A stretch of 64,000 nt of DNA, from assembly GCF_001424165.1 (NCBI RefSeq), contig NZ_LMOJ01000001.1, positions 461,194 through 525,193 on the forward strand. Direction: 5' to 3'. The position numbers were made by a program, and so were the translations under genes. This document shows, piece after piece, positions 45,779-54,951 of the stretch (its first letter is position 1; each line of letters opens with the position of its first letter). Below the pieces are notes generated by a model. That model was given only the letters and a program-made list of their open reading frames with translations. It was not told where the DNA came from and did no database searches. The DNA comes from Massilia sp. Leaf139 (GTDB lineage: Bacteria > Pseudomonadota > Gammaproteobacteria > Burkholderiales > Burkholderiaceae_D).

Positions 45779-46327
45779 ATGACAAGAAAAAAGATTCTGG
45801 GTTCGCACGTGAAGCGCCTGCTGTCGGGCGTGTCGGCGCACGGCCGCCGTCACCTGAGCGAAGTCGAGACCGACCTCCTGCAGACCGAATTGCTGCTGGA
45901 AGAAGCCGTCGACAAGCTCACCAGCAGCTTCATGGCGATCCACAGCGCGGTCGGCGCGCGCCAGGAAGCGATCGACCGCCTGCTCGCGGGCGGCGCCCTG
46001 AGCCCGGAAGACACGGCGACCCTGTCGGCGATGTCGGGCGATATCGGCACCCACGTCAACACGGCGATCACCAGCATGCAGTTCCAGGACATGACGAGCC
46101 AGCTGATCGAGCGTACCCTGAAGCGCGTGACGGGCTTGCGCGAATTCCTCGGCACGCTCGACGAGCATGGCGCAGACATCCAGCCGGAAACGGGCAGCGA
46201 CGAAATCGTCGAGCGCCTGGGCAAGGTCAGCATGGCGCTGGCGATCCAGTCGCTCGAACTGCGCAGCGTGCTGCGCAAGTCGGTCGAACAACAGCATCTC
46301 GAAAGCGGCGACATCGAACTGTTCTGA
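45779..46327 (+). CDS. CheZ-like chemotaxis protein (atypical)
   Basis: A 182-residue helical protein between motB (17 bp upstream) and a cheY gene. The segment ITSMQFQDMTSQLIERTLKR matches the CheZ active-site helix, with the aspartate and the glutamine four residues later (FQDMTSQ against FQDLTGQ in the classical CheZ at 52626), the residues that dephosphorylate CheY-P in CheZ. It lacks the C-terminal CheY-binding peptide (DDLLDSLGF) of classical CheZ, ending in SGDIELF instead. A phosphatase for the adjacent CheY is the likely role; regulation without phosphatase activity is possible. Confidence 0.7.
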   Translation: MTRKKILGSHVKRLLSGVSAHGRRHLSEVETDLLQTELLLEEAVDKLTSSFMAIHSAVGARQEAIDRLLAGGALSPEDTATLSAMSGDIGTHVNTAITSMQFQDMTSQLIERTLKRVTGLREFLGTLDEHGADIQPETGSDEIVERLGKVSMALAIQSLELRSVLRKSVEQQHLESGDIELF

Positions 46328-46388
46328 CACGGTCAGACGATTCAGCGCGCACTTACCCAAGAAACCAGGAAAACAGCAGGAGCACAAC

Positions 46389-46754
46389 ATGGCTAAAACA
46401 ATTCTCGCGGTCGACGATTCGAGCTCGCTGCGCCAGATGGTGGCGTTCAGCCTCAAGGCGGCAGGCTATCAGGTGGTGGAAGCGGTCGACGGCCAGGACG
46501 GCCTCGACAAGGCCAGGAACCAGGTCGTCGACCTGGTGCTGACCGACCAGAACATGCCGCGCATGGACGGCCTGTCGCTGATCAAGCACCTGCGCGGCCT
46601 GCCCGAGTACCAGAAGGTGCCGATCCTGATGCTGACCACCGAGTCCTCGGACGAAATGAAATCGAAGGGCCGTGCGGCCGGCGCGAACGGCTGGCTGGTC
46701 AAGCCCTTCGACCCGCAGCGCCTGATCGAAGTCGTCAAGAAAGTGATCGGCTGA
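46389..46754 (+). CDS. CheY-like response regulator
   Basis: A 121-residue stand-alone receiver. The acidic pair is DD at 9-10, the phosphoacceptor D53 (LVLTDQNMPRMDG), a threonine in LMLTTESS and the lysine in WLVKPFDP. It is clearly distinct from the motor-type CheY at 52231 (130 residues). Its place just before cheA is usual in Burkholderiales, where it is thought to take phosphate from the same CheA, perhaps as a sink or for another output. Confidence 0.92.
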   Translation: MAKTILAVDDSSSLRQMVAFSLKAAGYQVVEAVDGQDGLDKARNQVVDLVLTDQNMPRMDGLSLIKHLRGLPEYQKVPILMLTTESSDEMKSKGRAAGANGWLVKPFDPQRLIEVVKKVIG

Positions 46755-46793
46755 GGCGATGAGGCAGCGCGCGAATCTCCGCAGGATGCAAAC

Positions 46794-48941
46794 ATGACGA
46801 TCGACATCAGCCAGTTTTACCAGGTCTTTTTCGACGAGGCCGAAGAGCTGCTCGCCGAAATGGAACGGCTGCTGCTGGGCGTCGACGTGGCCGCCCCGGA
46901 CAGCGAAGACCTGAACGCGATTTTCCGCACCGCGCACTCCGTCAAGGGCGGCGCCTCGACCTTCGGCATCACCGACATGAGCGAGGTGACGCACGTGCTC
47001 GAGTCGCTGCTCGACCGCATCCGCAAGGGCGAAATGGCCCTCACGAGCCAGCATGTGGACGCCTTCCTGGCGGCCAAGGACACGCTCAAGATGCAGCTCG
47101 ACGGCCACCGCAATGGCGCCCACGTCGACCAGGACACGGTCGCCAACGTGCGCATGATGCTGCACGACCTGTCCGAGGGCCTGGTGCCGGCCGCTTCCCT
47201 GGTTGCGCCTTCCTTCCTGCACGCCGAACCGAAGGCGCAGACGGGCGAGGGCGCACACCGCTACAAGATCGAACTGCCGAGCGTCGAACAGCGCGACGTG
47301 AACGCCCTGGTCGACGAGCTGGGCCTGATGGGCCGCGTCTCCGTCACGCCCCTGGACGGCGGGCGCAGCGCGCTGATCATCACCACCCACGAGAGCCTGG
47401 ACGACATCGTCGCCATCTGCTCTTTTGTCCTCGACCCGAACGACCTGAAGATCTTCGAGGCGCCGCCGCTCACGCCCGAGCAGCGTGCGATCGAAGCACG
47501 CGAGCGCGCCCGCATCGAGGAAGAGCAGGGCTACGGCTTCTTCGATCCGGCCGACGACGCGCCGAATCCCGAGGCCGACCTGTCCGACGACGAGCGCGGC
47601 TATGGCTTCTTCCAGCCGATCGAAGAGATCCGCGCGCTGGCCGGCGTCGACGCGGCGCCGCAGAAGTCTGCCGCCACCACCGCCGCCACCGCCACCGTTG
47701 ACGTGCTGGACGCGATCGAGAAAAAGGCCAGCAAGAAGGACGAGAAGGGCGCCGAGTCGTCCTCGATCCGGGTTTCGGTCGAGAAGGTCGACCAACTGAT
47801 CAACCTGATCGGCGAACTGGTGATCACCCAGGCCATGATCGAACAGCGCTCCAGCGGGCTCGACCCGATGCTGCACGAGCGCCTGCTGTCCTCGGTCTCC
47901 CAGCTGACGCGCAACACGCGCGAGCTGCAGGAGGCCGTGATGTCGATCCGCATGATGCCGATGGACTTCGTGTTCTCGCGTTTCCCGCGCATGGTGCGCG
48001 ACCTGGCCAGCAAACTCGGCAAGAAGGTCGATTTCATCACCCACGGCGCCGCGACCGAACTGGACAAGGGCCTGATCGAGCGCATCGTCGATCCGCTCAC
48101 GCACCTGGTGCGCAATTCGATCGACCACGGCATCGAAATGCCGGCCGCCCGCGCGGCCGCCGGCAAGTCGGAAGCGGGGCGCCTGTTCCTGTCGGCCGGC
48201 CACCAGGGCGGCAACATCGTCATCGAAGTGGCTGACGACGGCGGCGGCCTGAACCGCGAGCGCATCCTCGCCAAGGCGGCGCAGAACGGCCTGCCGGTAT
48301 CGAATAACATGACGGACGCCGAAGTCTGGCAGTTGATCTTCGCGCCGGGCTTCAGCACGGCCGACGTGGTCACCGACGTGTCGGGCCGCGGCGTGGGCAT
48401 GGATGTTGTCAAACGTAATATCACTTCGATGGGCGGCTCGGTCGACATCCGCTCCGCCCGTGGTTTCGGCACCACGATTTCGATCTCTTTACCGCTCACT
48501 CTCGCTATTTTGGACGGGATGACTATACGTTGCGGTGAGGAAATCTATATCCTTCCATTAGGCTATGTCGTCGAGTCGCTGCAGCCGCGCCGCGAAGACG
48601 TGCGCGACATCGCCGGCCGCGGCCAGGTGCTGAAGGTGCGCGGCGAATACCTGCCGCTGATCGCCCTGCATGGCGTGTTCGGGATCGCTTCCCGCGTGCA
48701 GGATCCGAGCGAAGGCATCGTCGTGATCCTGGAATCGGAAGGCAAGCGCGCCGCGCTCCTGATCGACGACCTGGTCGGCCAGCAGCACGTGGTGGTGAAG
48801 AACCTGGAAGCGAATTACCGCAAGGTCGCCGGAATTTCCGGCGCCACGATCCTGGGCGACGGCGGCGTCTCCCTGATCCTCGACGTGGCGGCGCTGGTGC
48901 GCTCGTCACGCCAGCTGGCCGACGAGGCATTGGCCTTATAA
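46794..48941 (+). CDS. cheA: Chemotaxis histidine kinase CheA
   Basis: A 715-residue kinase. P1 carries the phosphorylated H48 (FRTAHSVKGGASTFG). A second helical/P2-like part follows, then a linker with a repeated GYGFF segment (EEEQGYGFFDPADD and DDERGYGFFQPIEE, about 240-275). Next come the P3 dimer helices (VDQLINLIGELVITQAM), the P4 ATPase with LVRNSIDHGIEMP, VADDGGGLNRERI and GRGVGMDVVKRNI, and the CheW-like P5 (about 575-700). It phosphorylates CheY and CheB in response to receptors. It lies 39 bp after the CheY-like gene. Confidence 0.96.
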   Translation: MTIDISQFYQVFFDEAEELLAEMERLLLGVDVAAPDSEDLNAIFRTAHSVKGGASTFGITDMSEVTHVLESLLDRIRKGEMALTSQHVDAFLAAKDTLKMQLDGHRNGAHVDQDTVANVRMMLHDLSEGLVPAASLVAPSFLHAEPKAQTGEGAHRYKIELPSVEQRDVNALVDELGLMGRVSVTPLDGGRSALIITTHESLDDIVAICSFVLDPNDLKIFEAPPLTPEQRAIEARERARIEEEQGYGFFDPADDAPNPEADLSDDERGYGFFQPIEEIRALAGVDAAPQKSAATTAATATVDVLDAIEKKASKKDEKGAESSSIRVSVEKVDQLINLIGELVITQAMIEQRSSGLDPMLHERLLSSVSQLTRNTRELQEAVMSIRMMPMDFVFSRFPRMVRDLASKLGKKVDFITHGAATELDKGLIERIVDPLTHLVRNSIDHGIEMPAARAAAGKSEAGRLFLSAGHQGGNIVIEVADDGGGLNRERILAKAAQNGLPVSNNMTDAEVWQLIFAPGFSTADVVTDVSGRGVGMDVVKRNITSMGGSVDIRSARGFGTTISISLPLTLAILDGMTIRCGEEIYILPLGYVVESLQPRREDVRDIAGRGQVLKVRGEYLPLIALHGVFGIASRVQDPSEGIVVILESEGKRAALLIDDLVGQQHVVVKNLEANYRKVAGISGATILGDGGVSLILDVAALVRSSRQLADEALAL

Positions 48942-48959
48942 CTCATTAGGAATCATTTC

Positions 48960-49454
48960 ATGTCCATGACCCAGACCATTTCCCAGGCCACCGACGGCGC
49001 CGGCAACGAATACCTCGCCTTCACGCTGGGCTCGGAGGAGTACGGGATCGACATCCTGAAGGTGCAGGAAATCCGCGGCTACGAAGCCGTGACCCGCATC
49101 GCCAACGCGCCCGAATTCATTAAGGGCGTGATCAACCTGCGCGGCATCATCATCCCGGTGGTGGACATGCGCATCAAGTTCAAGCTCGGCACGCCGACCT
49201 ACGACCAGTTCACCGTCGTCATCATCCTGAACATCGGCGGCCGCGTGATGGGTATGGTGGTCGACAGCGTCTCCGACGTGACCACCCTGACCCCGGATCA
49301 GGTCAAGCCGGCCCCGGACATGGGCAGCGCGTTTTCCACCGACTACCTGATCGGCCTGGGCACGGTCGACGAGCGCATGCTGATCCTGGTCGACATCGAC
49401 CGCCTGATGTCCTCGGCCGAAATGGGCCTGATCGATACGAAGCTGGCAGCGTAA
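48960..49454 (+). CDS. cheW: Chemotaxis coupling protein CheW
   Basis: A 164-residue protein with the canonical CheW pattern: YLAFTLGSEEYGIDILKVQEI, GVINLRGIIIPVVDMR, MGMVVDSVSDV and LILVDIDRLM. It couples receptors to CheA at the membrane. It lies 18 bp after cheA. Directly after it one would often find a receptor gene (tar/tsr/cheM); here only 62 bp separate it from cheR. Confidence 0.96.
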   Translation: MSMTQTISQATDGAGNEYLAFTLGSEEYGIDILKVQEIRGYEAVTRIANAPEFIKGVINLRGIIIPVVDMRIKFKLGTPTYDQFTVVIILNIGGRVMGMVVDSVSDVTTLTPDQVKPAPDMGSAFSTDYLIGLGTVDERMLILVDIDRLMSSAEMGLIDTKLAA

Positions 49455-49516
49455 GACGAACGGCACCGAGCAAACATTCGCTGGCTCTGCCGGCAACGAA
49501 ACATAGGTAAGGCAAA

Positions 49517-50383
49517 GTGCCGTTACACACATCTGACACCGTCAAGGAATTCGACTTCACGCGCGCCGACTTCGAGCGCGTGCGCGCCTTGATCTACCGC
49601 CGCGCCGGCATCTCGCTGGCCGACAGCAAGCAGGAAATGGTCTACAGCCGCCTGGCGCGGCGCCTGCGCGCGACCGGTATTCAATCCTTCGGCAAATACC
49701 TGGACGATCTGGAAGCGGGACGCCTGGGCGAAGAGTGGGAGGCGTTCACCAACGCACTCACCACCAACCTGACCTCGTTCTTCCGCGAAGCCCACCACTT
49801 CCCGCTGCTGGCCGACCACGTGAACGGCCTGCGCGGGCATGGCAAGGAACCGCTCACCATCTGGTGCTCGGCCAGCTCGACCGGCGAAGAGCCGTACTCG
49901 ATCGCCATGACCTTGTGCGAAGCCTTCGATTCGCTCACGCCGCCGGTGCAGATCATCGCCACCGACATCGACACGAACGTGCTGGCCACGGCCAGCGAAG
50001 GCGTGTACGGCATGGAGCGCCTGGAAAAGATGGCGCCCGAGCGCCTGAAACGCTTTTTCCTGAAAGGGAAGGGCCGCCACGAGGGCATGGCGCGCGTGCG
50101 CCCGGAGCTGCGCCAGCTCGTCACCTTCCGCCAGCTGAACCTGCTGTCCGACTCGTGGCCGCTTGGCGGGCCCAATGGTGGCCAGTTCGATGCGATCTTC
50201 TGCCGCAACGTGATGATCTATTTTGACAAGGAAACGCAGCGCAAGATCCTGGCGCGCTTCGTGCCGCTGATGAAGCCGCATGCGCTGCTGTTCGCGGGTC
50301 ACTCCGAAAACTTCCTCTACGTTTCCGACGCGCTGCGCCTGCGCGGCAAGACCGTCTACGAACTTAACGACCGCCGCGCGTAA
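49517..50383 (+). CDS. cheR: Chemotaxis receptor methyltransferase CheR
   Basis: A 288-residue SAM enzyme methylating receptor glutamates for adaptation. The N-terminal helical domain (FTRADFERVRALIYRRAGISL) is followed by the SAM domain with WCSASSTGEEPYSIAM, ATDIDTNVLATA and IFCRNVMIYFDKETQ. Read as starting with GTG at 49517. It lies between cheW and cheD. Confidence 0.95.
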   Translation: MPLHTSDTVKEFDFTRADFERVRALIYRRAGISLADSKQEMVYSRLARRLRATGIQSFGKYLDDLEAGRLGEEWEAFTNALTTNLTSFFREAHHFPLLADHVNGLRGHGKEPLTIWCSASSTGEEPYSIAMTLCEAFDSLTPPVQIIATDIDTNVLATASEGVYGMERLEKMAPERLKRFFLKGKGRHEGMARVRPELRQLVTFRQLNLLSDSWPLGGPNGGQFDAIFCRNVMIYFDKETQRKILARFVPLMKPHALLFAGHSENFLYVSDALRLRGKTVYELNDRRA

Positions 50384-50404
50384 GCCCTGCACCTCGGAAC
50401 TACC

Positions 50405-51007
50405 ATGCATTCGAATAGCCAGTTCGCCACCAACGTCTACTACGACCGCACCTTCGACTGTGACGCCGCGAAGATCCTGCCGGGCGAGTACTACTACACC
50501 GGCAAGAACATGCTGATCGTGACCGTGCTCGGTTCCTGCGTGTCGGCCTGCATCCGCGACCGCGTCACCGGCCTGGGCGGCATGAACCACTTCATGCTGC
50601 CCGACGGCGGCGGCGACGGCGGCAGCCCGGTCTCGGCGTCGATGCGCTACGGCACCTTCGCGATGGAAGTGCTGATCAACGATCTTTTGAAGGCCGGCGC
50701 CCGCCGCGAAAACCTGGAAGCGAAGGTCTTCGGCGGCGGCGCCGTGCTGCGCGGCTTCACGGCGATGAACGTGGGCGAGCGCAATGCCGCCTTCGTGATG
50801 CAGTTCCTCAAAACGGAACGCATCCCGGTGCTGGCCGAAGACCTGAACGACATCCACCCGCGCAAGGTGTATTTCTTCCCGAAGACGGGCAAGGTACTCG
50901 TCAAAAAACTCATGCAGACCCAGAACGATACGCTGGCCAAGCGCGAGCTCGACTACGCCAAGCGCCTGAAGGTCGAGCCCGTCGGCGGCGCCATCGACCT
51001 GTTCTGA
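50405..51007 (+). CDS. cheD: Chemotaxis receptor glutamine deamidase CheD
   Basis: A 200-residue enzyme. The catalytic cysteine is in VLGSCVSACIRD and the catalytic histidine in LGGMNHFMLPD; both are conserved. It deamidates receptor glutamines and, in some bacteria, works with CheC. No cheC is in this operon, where CheZ performs dephosphorylation. It lies 21 bp after cheR and 27 bp before cheB. Confidence 0.95.
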   Translation: MHSNSQFATNVYYDRTFDCDAAKILPGEYYYTGKNMLIVTVLGSCVSACIRDRVTGLGGMNHFMLPDGGGDGGSPVSASMRYGTFAMEVLINDLLKAGARRENLEAKVFGGGAVLRGFTAMNVGERNAAFVMQFLKTERIPVLAEDLNDIHPRKVYFFPKTGKVLVKKLMQTQNDTLAKRELDYAKRLKVEPVGGAIDLF

Positions 51008-51034
51008 CTGTTTTGATCCGCAAAGGATAGCCCT

Positions 51035-52096
51035 ATGAAAACCAAGGTGTTGATCGTCGACGATTCCGCCCTGATCCGCAGTGTCATGAGCGAGATCGTC
51101 AACTCGCAAGCCGACATGGAAGTGGTAGCCACCGCGCCCGATCCGCTCGTCGCACGCGAACTGATCAAGAAACACAATCCCGACGTCCTCACGCTCGACG
51201 TCGAGATGCCGAAGATGGACGGCCTCGACTTCCTGGAAAAATTGATGCGCCTGCGCCCGATGCCGGTGCTGATGGTGTCCTCGCTGACCGAACGCGGCTC
51301 GGAAATCACGATGCGCGCGCTGGAGCTGGGCGCGGTCGACTTCGTGACGAAACCGAAGATTTCGATCGGCAGCGGCATGCGCGAGTACACCGACCTCATC
51401 ACGGACAAGATCCGCGCCGCCGCCCGCGCGCGCGTGAAACGCACGGTGGCGAGCGCCGCCCCGACCACGTCGCTGCCTTCGATGCGCAGCCCGCTGATCT
51501 CGTCGGAAAAGCTTATCATCATCGGCGCCTCGACCGGCGGCACCGAAGCCATCCGCGAATTCCTGATGCAGATGCCGTCGGATTGCCCGGGCATCCTGAT
51601 CGCCCAGCACATGCCGGAAGGGTTCACGACCTCGTTCGCGCGCCGCCTCGATTCGCTGTGCAAGATCAGCGTCGTCGAGTCCGCCGGCAACGAGCGCGTG
51701 CTGCCTGGTCACGCCTACATTGCGCCAGGCCACTCGCACCTGCTGCTGGCGCGCTCGGGCGCCAACTACATGACCAGGATCGAGCAGACCGATCCGGTCA
51801 ACCGGCACCGGCCTTCCGTCGACGTGCTGTTCCGCTCGGCAGCCGTTGCCGCTGGTAAAAACGCGGTCGGCGTGATCCTGACGGGCATGGGAAAAGACGG
51901 CGCTGCTGGTATGCTTGAAATGAAAAACGCCGGTGCGCAGAATTTCGCCCAGGACGAAGCTTCGTGCGTCGTCTTCGGCATGCCGCGCGAGGCGATCGCC
52001 ATCGGCGCGACCCACGAGGTGGCGCCGCTGACGGCCTTGCCGGGCCTGGTGCTCGGCCATCTGGCGGCGCACGGCGGCAGAGCGTTGCGCGTTTGA
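51035..52096 (+). CDS. cheB: Chemotaxis response regulator methylesterase CheB
   Basis: A 353-residue two-domain protein. The receiver (about 1-125) has VDDSALIR and a phosphoacceptor in [11 protein letters not shown]. The methylesterase domain (about 155-350) shows the catalytic serine in [14 protein letters not shown], the histidine in IAQHMPEGF and the aspartate in MGKDGAAGM. It removes methyl groups from receptors when phosphorylated by CheA. A 134-bp gap follows before cheY, the largest in the operon, and may hold a second promoter. Confidence 0.96.
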   Translation: MKTKVLIVDDSALIRSVMSEIVNSQADMEVVATAPDPLVARELIKKHNPDVLTLDVEMPKMDGLDFLEKLMRLRPMPVLMVSSLTERGSEITMRALELGAVDFVTKPKISIGSGMREYTDLITDKIRAAARARVKRTVASAAPTTSLPSMRSPLISSEKLIIIGASTGGTEAIREFLMQMPSDCPGILIAQHMPEGFTTSFARRLDSLCKISVVESAGNERVLPGHAYIAPGHSHLLLARSGANYMTRIEQTDPVNRHRPSVDVLFRSAAVAAGKNAVGVILTGMGKDGAAGMLEMKNAGAQNFAQDEASCVVFGMPREAIAIGATHEVAPLTALPGLVLGHLAAHGGRALRV

Positions 52097-52230
52097 TCCG
52101 AATCGCGGCTTTTCGGCTGGTTTTATCGCCGTACGGCAACAAAAATGCTATTCTTGAGTTTGCTCGACGTTGCGAATGTCAGCGACTCAAGCCACACTAA
52201 CCATTAGTAAAAGAATCAACGGAGTAATTC

Positions 52231-52623
52231 ATGGCTGATCCAAAGATGCGTTTCCTGGTTGTTGACGATTTCTCGACGATGCGCCGCATCGTCCGGAACT
52301 TGTTGAAAGAACTGGGCTACGCCAACGTCGACGAAGCGGAAGACGGCGTGATGGCGCTGGCCAAACTGCGCAGCGAACAATTCGACTTCGTGGTCTCCGA
52401 CTGGAACATGCCCAACATGGACGGTCTGACCATGCTGCAGAACATTCGTGCCGATCCCGCACTGGCCAAGCTGCCGGTGCTGATGGTGACCGCCGAAGCC
52501 AAGAAGGAAAACATCATCGCGGCGGCCCAGGCCGGCGCAAGCGGCTATGTCGTGAAGCCATTCACCGCCGCAACCCTCGACGAGAAGCTGAACAAGATCT
52601 TCGAGAAAATGGGAAATGCCTGA
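52231..52623 (+). CDS. cheY: Chemotaxis response regulator CheY
   Basis: A 130-residue receiver aligning well with E. coli CheY: D57 in [13 protein letters not shown], an acidic pair near residues 12-13, and the switch lysine K109 in GYVVKPFT. Phospho-CheY binds the flagellar switch to reverse rotation. It is followed by cheZ after 2 bp, the classical cheY-cheZ pair. Confidence 0.96.
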   Translation: MADPKMRFLVVDDFSTMRRIVRNLLKELGYANVDEAEDGVMALAKLRSEQFDFVVSDWNMPNMDGLTMLQNIRADPALAKLPVLMVTAEAKKENIIAAAQAGASGYVVKPFTAATLDEKLNKIFEKMGNA

Positions 52624-52625
52624 TC

Positions 52626-53285
52626 ATGGTTGAGCCGATCGCCGCAGTTGCTTCTGACTCCGTTGCAAACGATGAAGTCCTGATCCGGGTCGGCCACATG
52701 ACGCGCGCGCTGCACGACAGCCTGCGCGGCCTCGGCCTGGACAAGCTGGTCGAAAAAGCGGCCAGCGACATTCCGGATGCGCGCGATCGCCTCGATTACG
52801 TGGCGCGTCTATCGGAACAGGCCGCCAAGCGCGTGCTCGACGCGACCGACGCCGCCGGCCCCCTGCAGGACGCGGTCGAGAGCCGCAGCGCGGATCTGCG
52901 CGCTTCCTGGCAGGCGCTTCTGGACAAGGACAAGGATAACGGAACCAGCGGCGAAGCCGACTGGCGCGCGCTGGCCGAGCGCAGCGTCGCGCTCTTGGCC
53001 GAGAACGAACGCGCCGCCACCGCCACCCGTGCCGAGCTGATGAACATCATGCTGGCGCAGGACTTCCAGGATCTGACCGGCCAGGTGATCGGCAAGATCA
53101 CTTCGATCGCGCAGGATCTGGAAAAGCAGCTGGTGCAGGTGCTGATCGATTTCGCCCCGAGCGAAATCCGCCGCGAGCTCGACAGCGGCCTGCTGAACGG
53201 CCCGCAGATCAAGCCGGAAAACAACACCGAGGTGGTAGCGAACCAGGGCCAGGTCGACGACCTGCTCGACAGCCTGGGCTTCTGA
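52626..53285 (+). CDS. cheZ: CheY-P phosphatase CheZ
   Basis: A 219-residue protein with a long helical hairpin. The active-site segment AQDFQDLTGQVIGKI contains the catalytic D and Q. The C-terminal peptide QVDDLLDSLGF is the same as the CheY-binding tail I recall for E. coli CheZ, arguing for a canonical phosphatase. It ends the chemotaxis operon, which here does not continue directly into flhB-flhA. Confidence 0.96.
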   Translation: MVEPIAAVASDSVANDEVLIRVGHMTRALHDSLRGLGLDKLVEKAASDIPDARDRLDYVARLSEQAAKRVLDATDAAGPLQDAVESRSADLRASWQALLDKDKDNGTSGEADWRALAERSVALLAENERAATATRAELMNIMLAQDFQDLTGQVIGKITSIAQDLEKQLVQVLIDFAPSEIRRELDSGLLNGPQIKPENNTEVVANQGQVDDLLDSLGF

Positions 53286-53337
53286 ATCAGGGCGGCGCCC
53301 GCCGCCATCGTTCGCCATTGTTCTACTGCGGCCTCCC

Positions 53338-54543
53338 ATGCATCACACCAACTATATTGTTCGCGAACCGCTGCTCGATCCGGCGCAGCGCGTCATCGGC
53401 TACGAATTGCTGTGGAAGCAGGGCGGCCAGGCCGTCCCTGACGCCGAGCTCGAGCAACTGGTCGGTTTCGTCGCCGAACACGTCAACCACGGCGAGCACG
53501 GCTGGCTGCTGCGCGACAAGCAGCTCTTCCTCGACGCCGTCCCGGCCATGCTCTCGACCGACGCGCTGTTCGACCTGCCGCCCGAGCGCACCGTCCTCAG
53601 CCTGCAGGCGCGCCACCTGATGGATCCGGGCGCGCGCGCAGCGATCCAGGCCGTGCGCGCCGGCGGCGTCGGCATCTCGCTGCGCGGCCTCGACGTCAAG
53701 CACCTGACCCCGGCGCTCGCGCCCTATGCCTCGCACGTCGAAATGCGCTTCGCCGGCATCGACGTCGCCGCCCAGGCGCGCACCTATGCCGCCGCCAAGC
53801 AGTCCGCGCTGCGCATGGTGGGCCGTCCGGTGACCAACTGGATCGACTACGACGCCTGCGCCGCCCTCGGCCTCGACGCCTTCGTCGGCAAACTGCACCT
53901 GACCCCGCGTCCGGGCAACCCGGTCAAGGGCCTCAATCCCGCCCAGACCATCATCCTGCAACTGATGCAGATGGTGCAGAACAACGAGGACATCCCCAAG
54001 CTGGAAAGCGTGCTCAAGCGCGATCCGGCGCTCACCTACAAGCTGCTGCGCAACATCAACTCGGCCGGCTTCGGGGCGGGCCGCGAAGTACAGTCGATCC
54101 GCCAGGCGATCAGCCTGATGGGCTATGCGCCGCTGTACCGCTGGCTGACCATGCTGTTGGCCAGCGCCAGCGCGAGCGGCTACTCGCCCGTGCTGATGGA
54201 AACGGCGGTGGTGCGCGGGCGCCTGACCGAACTGCTGGGCCTGCATGCGCTGCCGAAGGGGGAGGGAGAGAACCTGTTCGTCGCCGGCATGTTCTCGCTG
54301 CTCGACCGCCTGCTGGGCTTGCCGATGAAGGAGGTGCTGGAAACCATCCCGCTGCCGCCCGAAGTCGTGCGCGCCCTGATGGCACGCGAGGGCATGTACG
54401 GGCGGTACCTGGCGCTGGCCGAGGCCTGTGAGCTGAGCTCGAACCTGGTCGGCTCGCTGGCCGGCGCGCTCGATATCAGTCCGCTGGAGGTGAACAAGGC
54501 GCACCTGTCGGCGCTGGCCTGGGCGCAGGCGGTGACGCAGTAA
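53338..54543 (+). CDS. EAL/HDOD domain protein (YuxH-like)
   Basis: A 401-residue cytoplasmic protein. The N-terminal part (about 1-190) is a degenerate EAL domain: the EAL position reads ELL (IGYELLWKQ) and the metal-binding acidic motifs are lost, so it is unlikely to hydrolyse c-di-GMP. The C-terminal HDOD domain (about 195-395) has LLRNINSAGFG and IRQAISLMGYAPLYRWL. Such proteins are signalling scaffolds, in some cases linking motility and second messengers. It begins 52 bp after cheZ. Its last 11 codons are copied in the tandem duplication that follows. Confidence 0.85.
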   Translation: MHHTNYIVREPLLDPAQRVIGYELLWKQGGQAVPDAELEQLVGFVAEHVNHGEHGWLLRDKQLFLDAVPAMLSTDALFDLPPERTVLSLQARHLMDPGARAAIQAVRAGGVGISLRGLDVKHLTPALAPYASHVEMRFAGIDVAAQARTYAAAKQSALRMVGRPVTNWIDYDACAALGLDAFVGKLHLTPRPGNPVKGLNPAQTIILQLMQMVQNNEDIPKLESVLKRDPALTYKLLRNINSAGFGAGREVQSIRQAISLMGYAPLYRWLTMLLASASASGYSPVLMETAVVRGRLTELLGLHALPKGEGENLFVAGMFSLLDRLLGLPMKEVLETIPLPPEVVRALMAREGMYGRYLALAEACELSSNLVGSLAGALDISPLEVNKAHLSALAWAQAVTQ

Positions 54544-54934
54544 GTTGCGCTCTGGCGCGCCATTTATCAGGCGTCGTCATCGATGAGTGGCTGCGCCGCT
54601 TGGCCCATGGTGCGAACGCGTGGGCATGCCCACCCTACGGTGCACAACCGCCCGTAGCAAGTTCATCGAACCGTGGCGTAACGTAGGGCGGGCATGCCCG
54701 CGTGCTGCGTCCGCATATCGGTCGGCGCTGGCGTGGGCGCAGGCGGTGACGCAGTAAGTTGCGCTCTGGCGCGCCATTTATCAGGCGTCGTCATCGATGA
54801 GTGGCTGCGCCGCTTGGCACATGGTGCGAACGCGTGGGCATGCCCACCCTACGGTGCACAACCACCCGTAGCAAGTTCATCGGATCGTGGCGCAACATAG
54901 GGCGGGCACGCCCGCGTGCTGCGTCCGCATATCG
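54507..54934. repeat. 214-bp tandem duplication containing REP-like elements
   Basis: Copy 1 is 54507-54720 and copy 2 is 54721-54934. They have equal length, no gaps and eight base differences (about 96% identity). Each copy starts inside the 3' end of the EAL/HDOD coding sequence, spans its TAA stop and contains two REP-like units (GCGTGGGCATGCCCACC and GTAGGGCGGGC(A)(T/C)GCCCGC types). Copy 2 therefore carries a decayed extra copy of the C-terminal codons. Nothing else is coded in this gap. Confidence 0.95.
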
Positions 54935-54951
54935 AAACGCGGCGCGCGGTC

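Noticed and set aside
49523..52072. An 849-codon open frame on the minus strand opposite cheR-cheD-cheB
   Set aside because: It is an antisense shadow of high-GC coding DNA: rich in His, Arg, Gln and Ala, without recognisable domains, while the plus strand encodes three complete, well-known proteins.
54507..54934. Insertion sequence remnant
   Set aside because: There are no terminal inverted repeats or transposase fragments; it is a direct duplication of local DNA.
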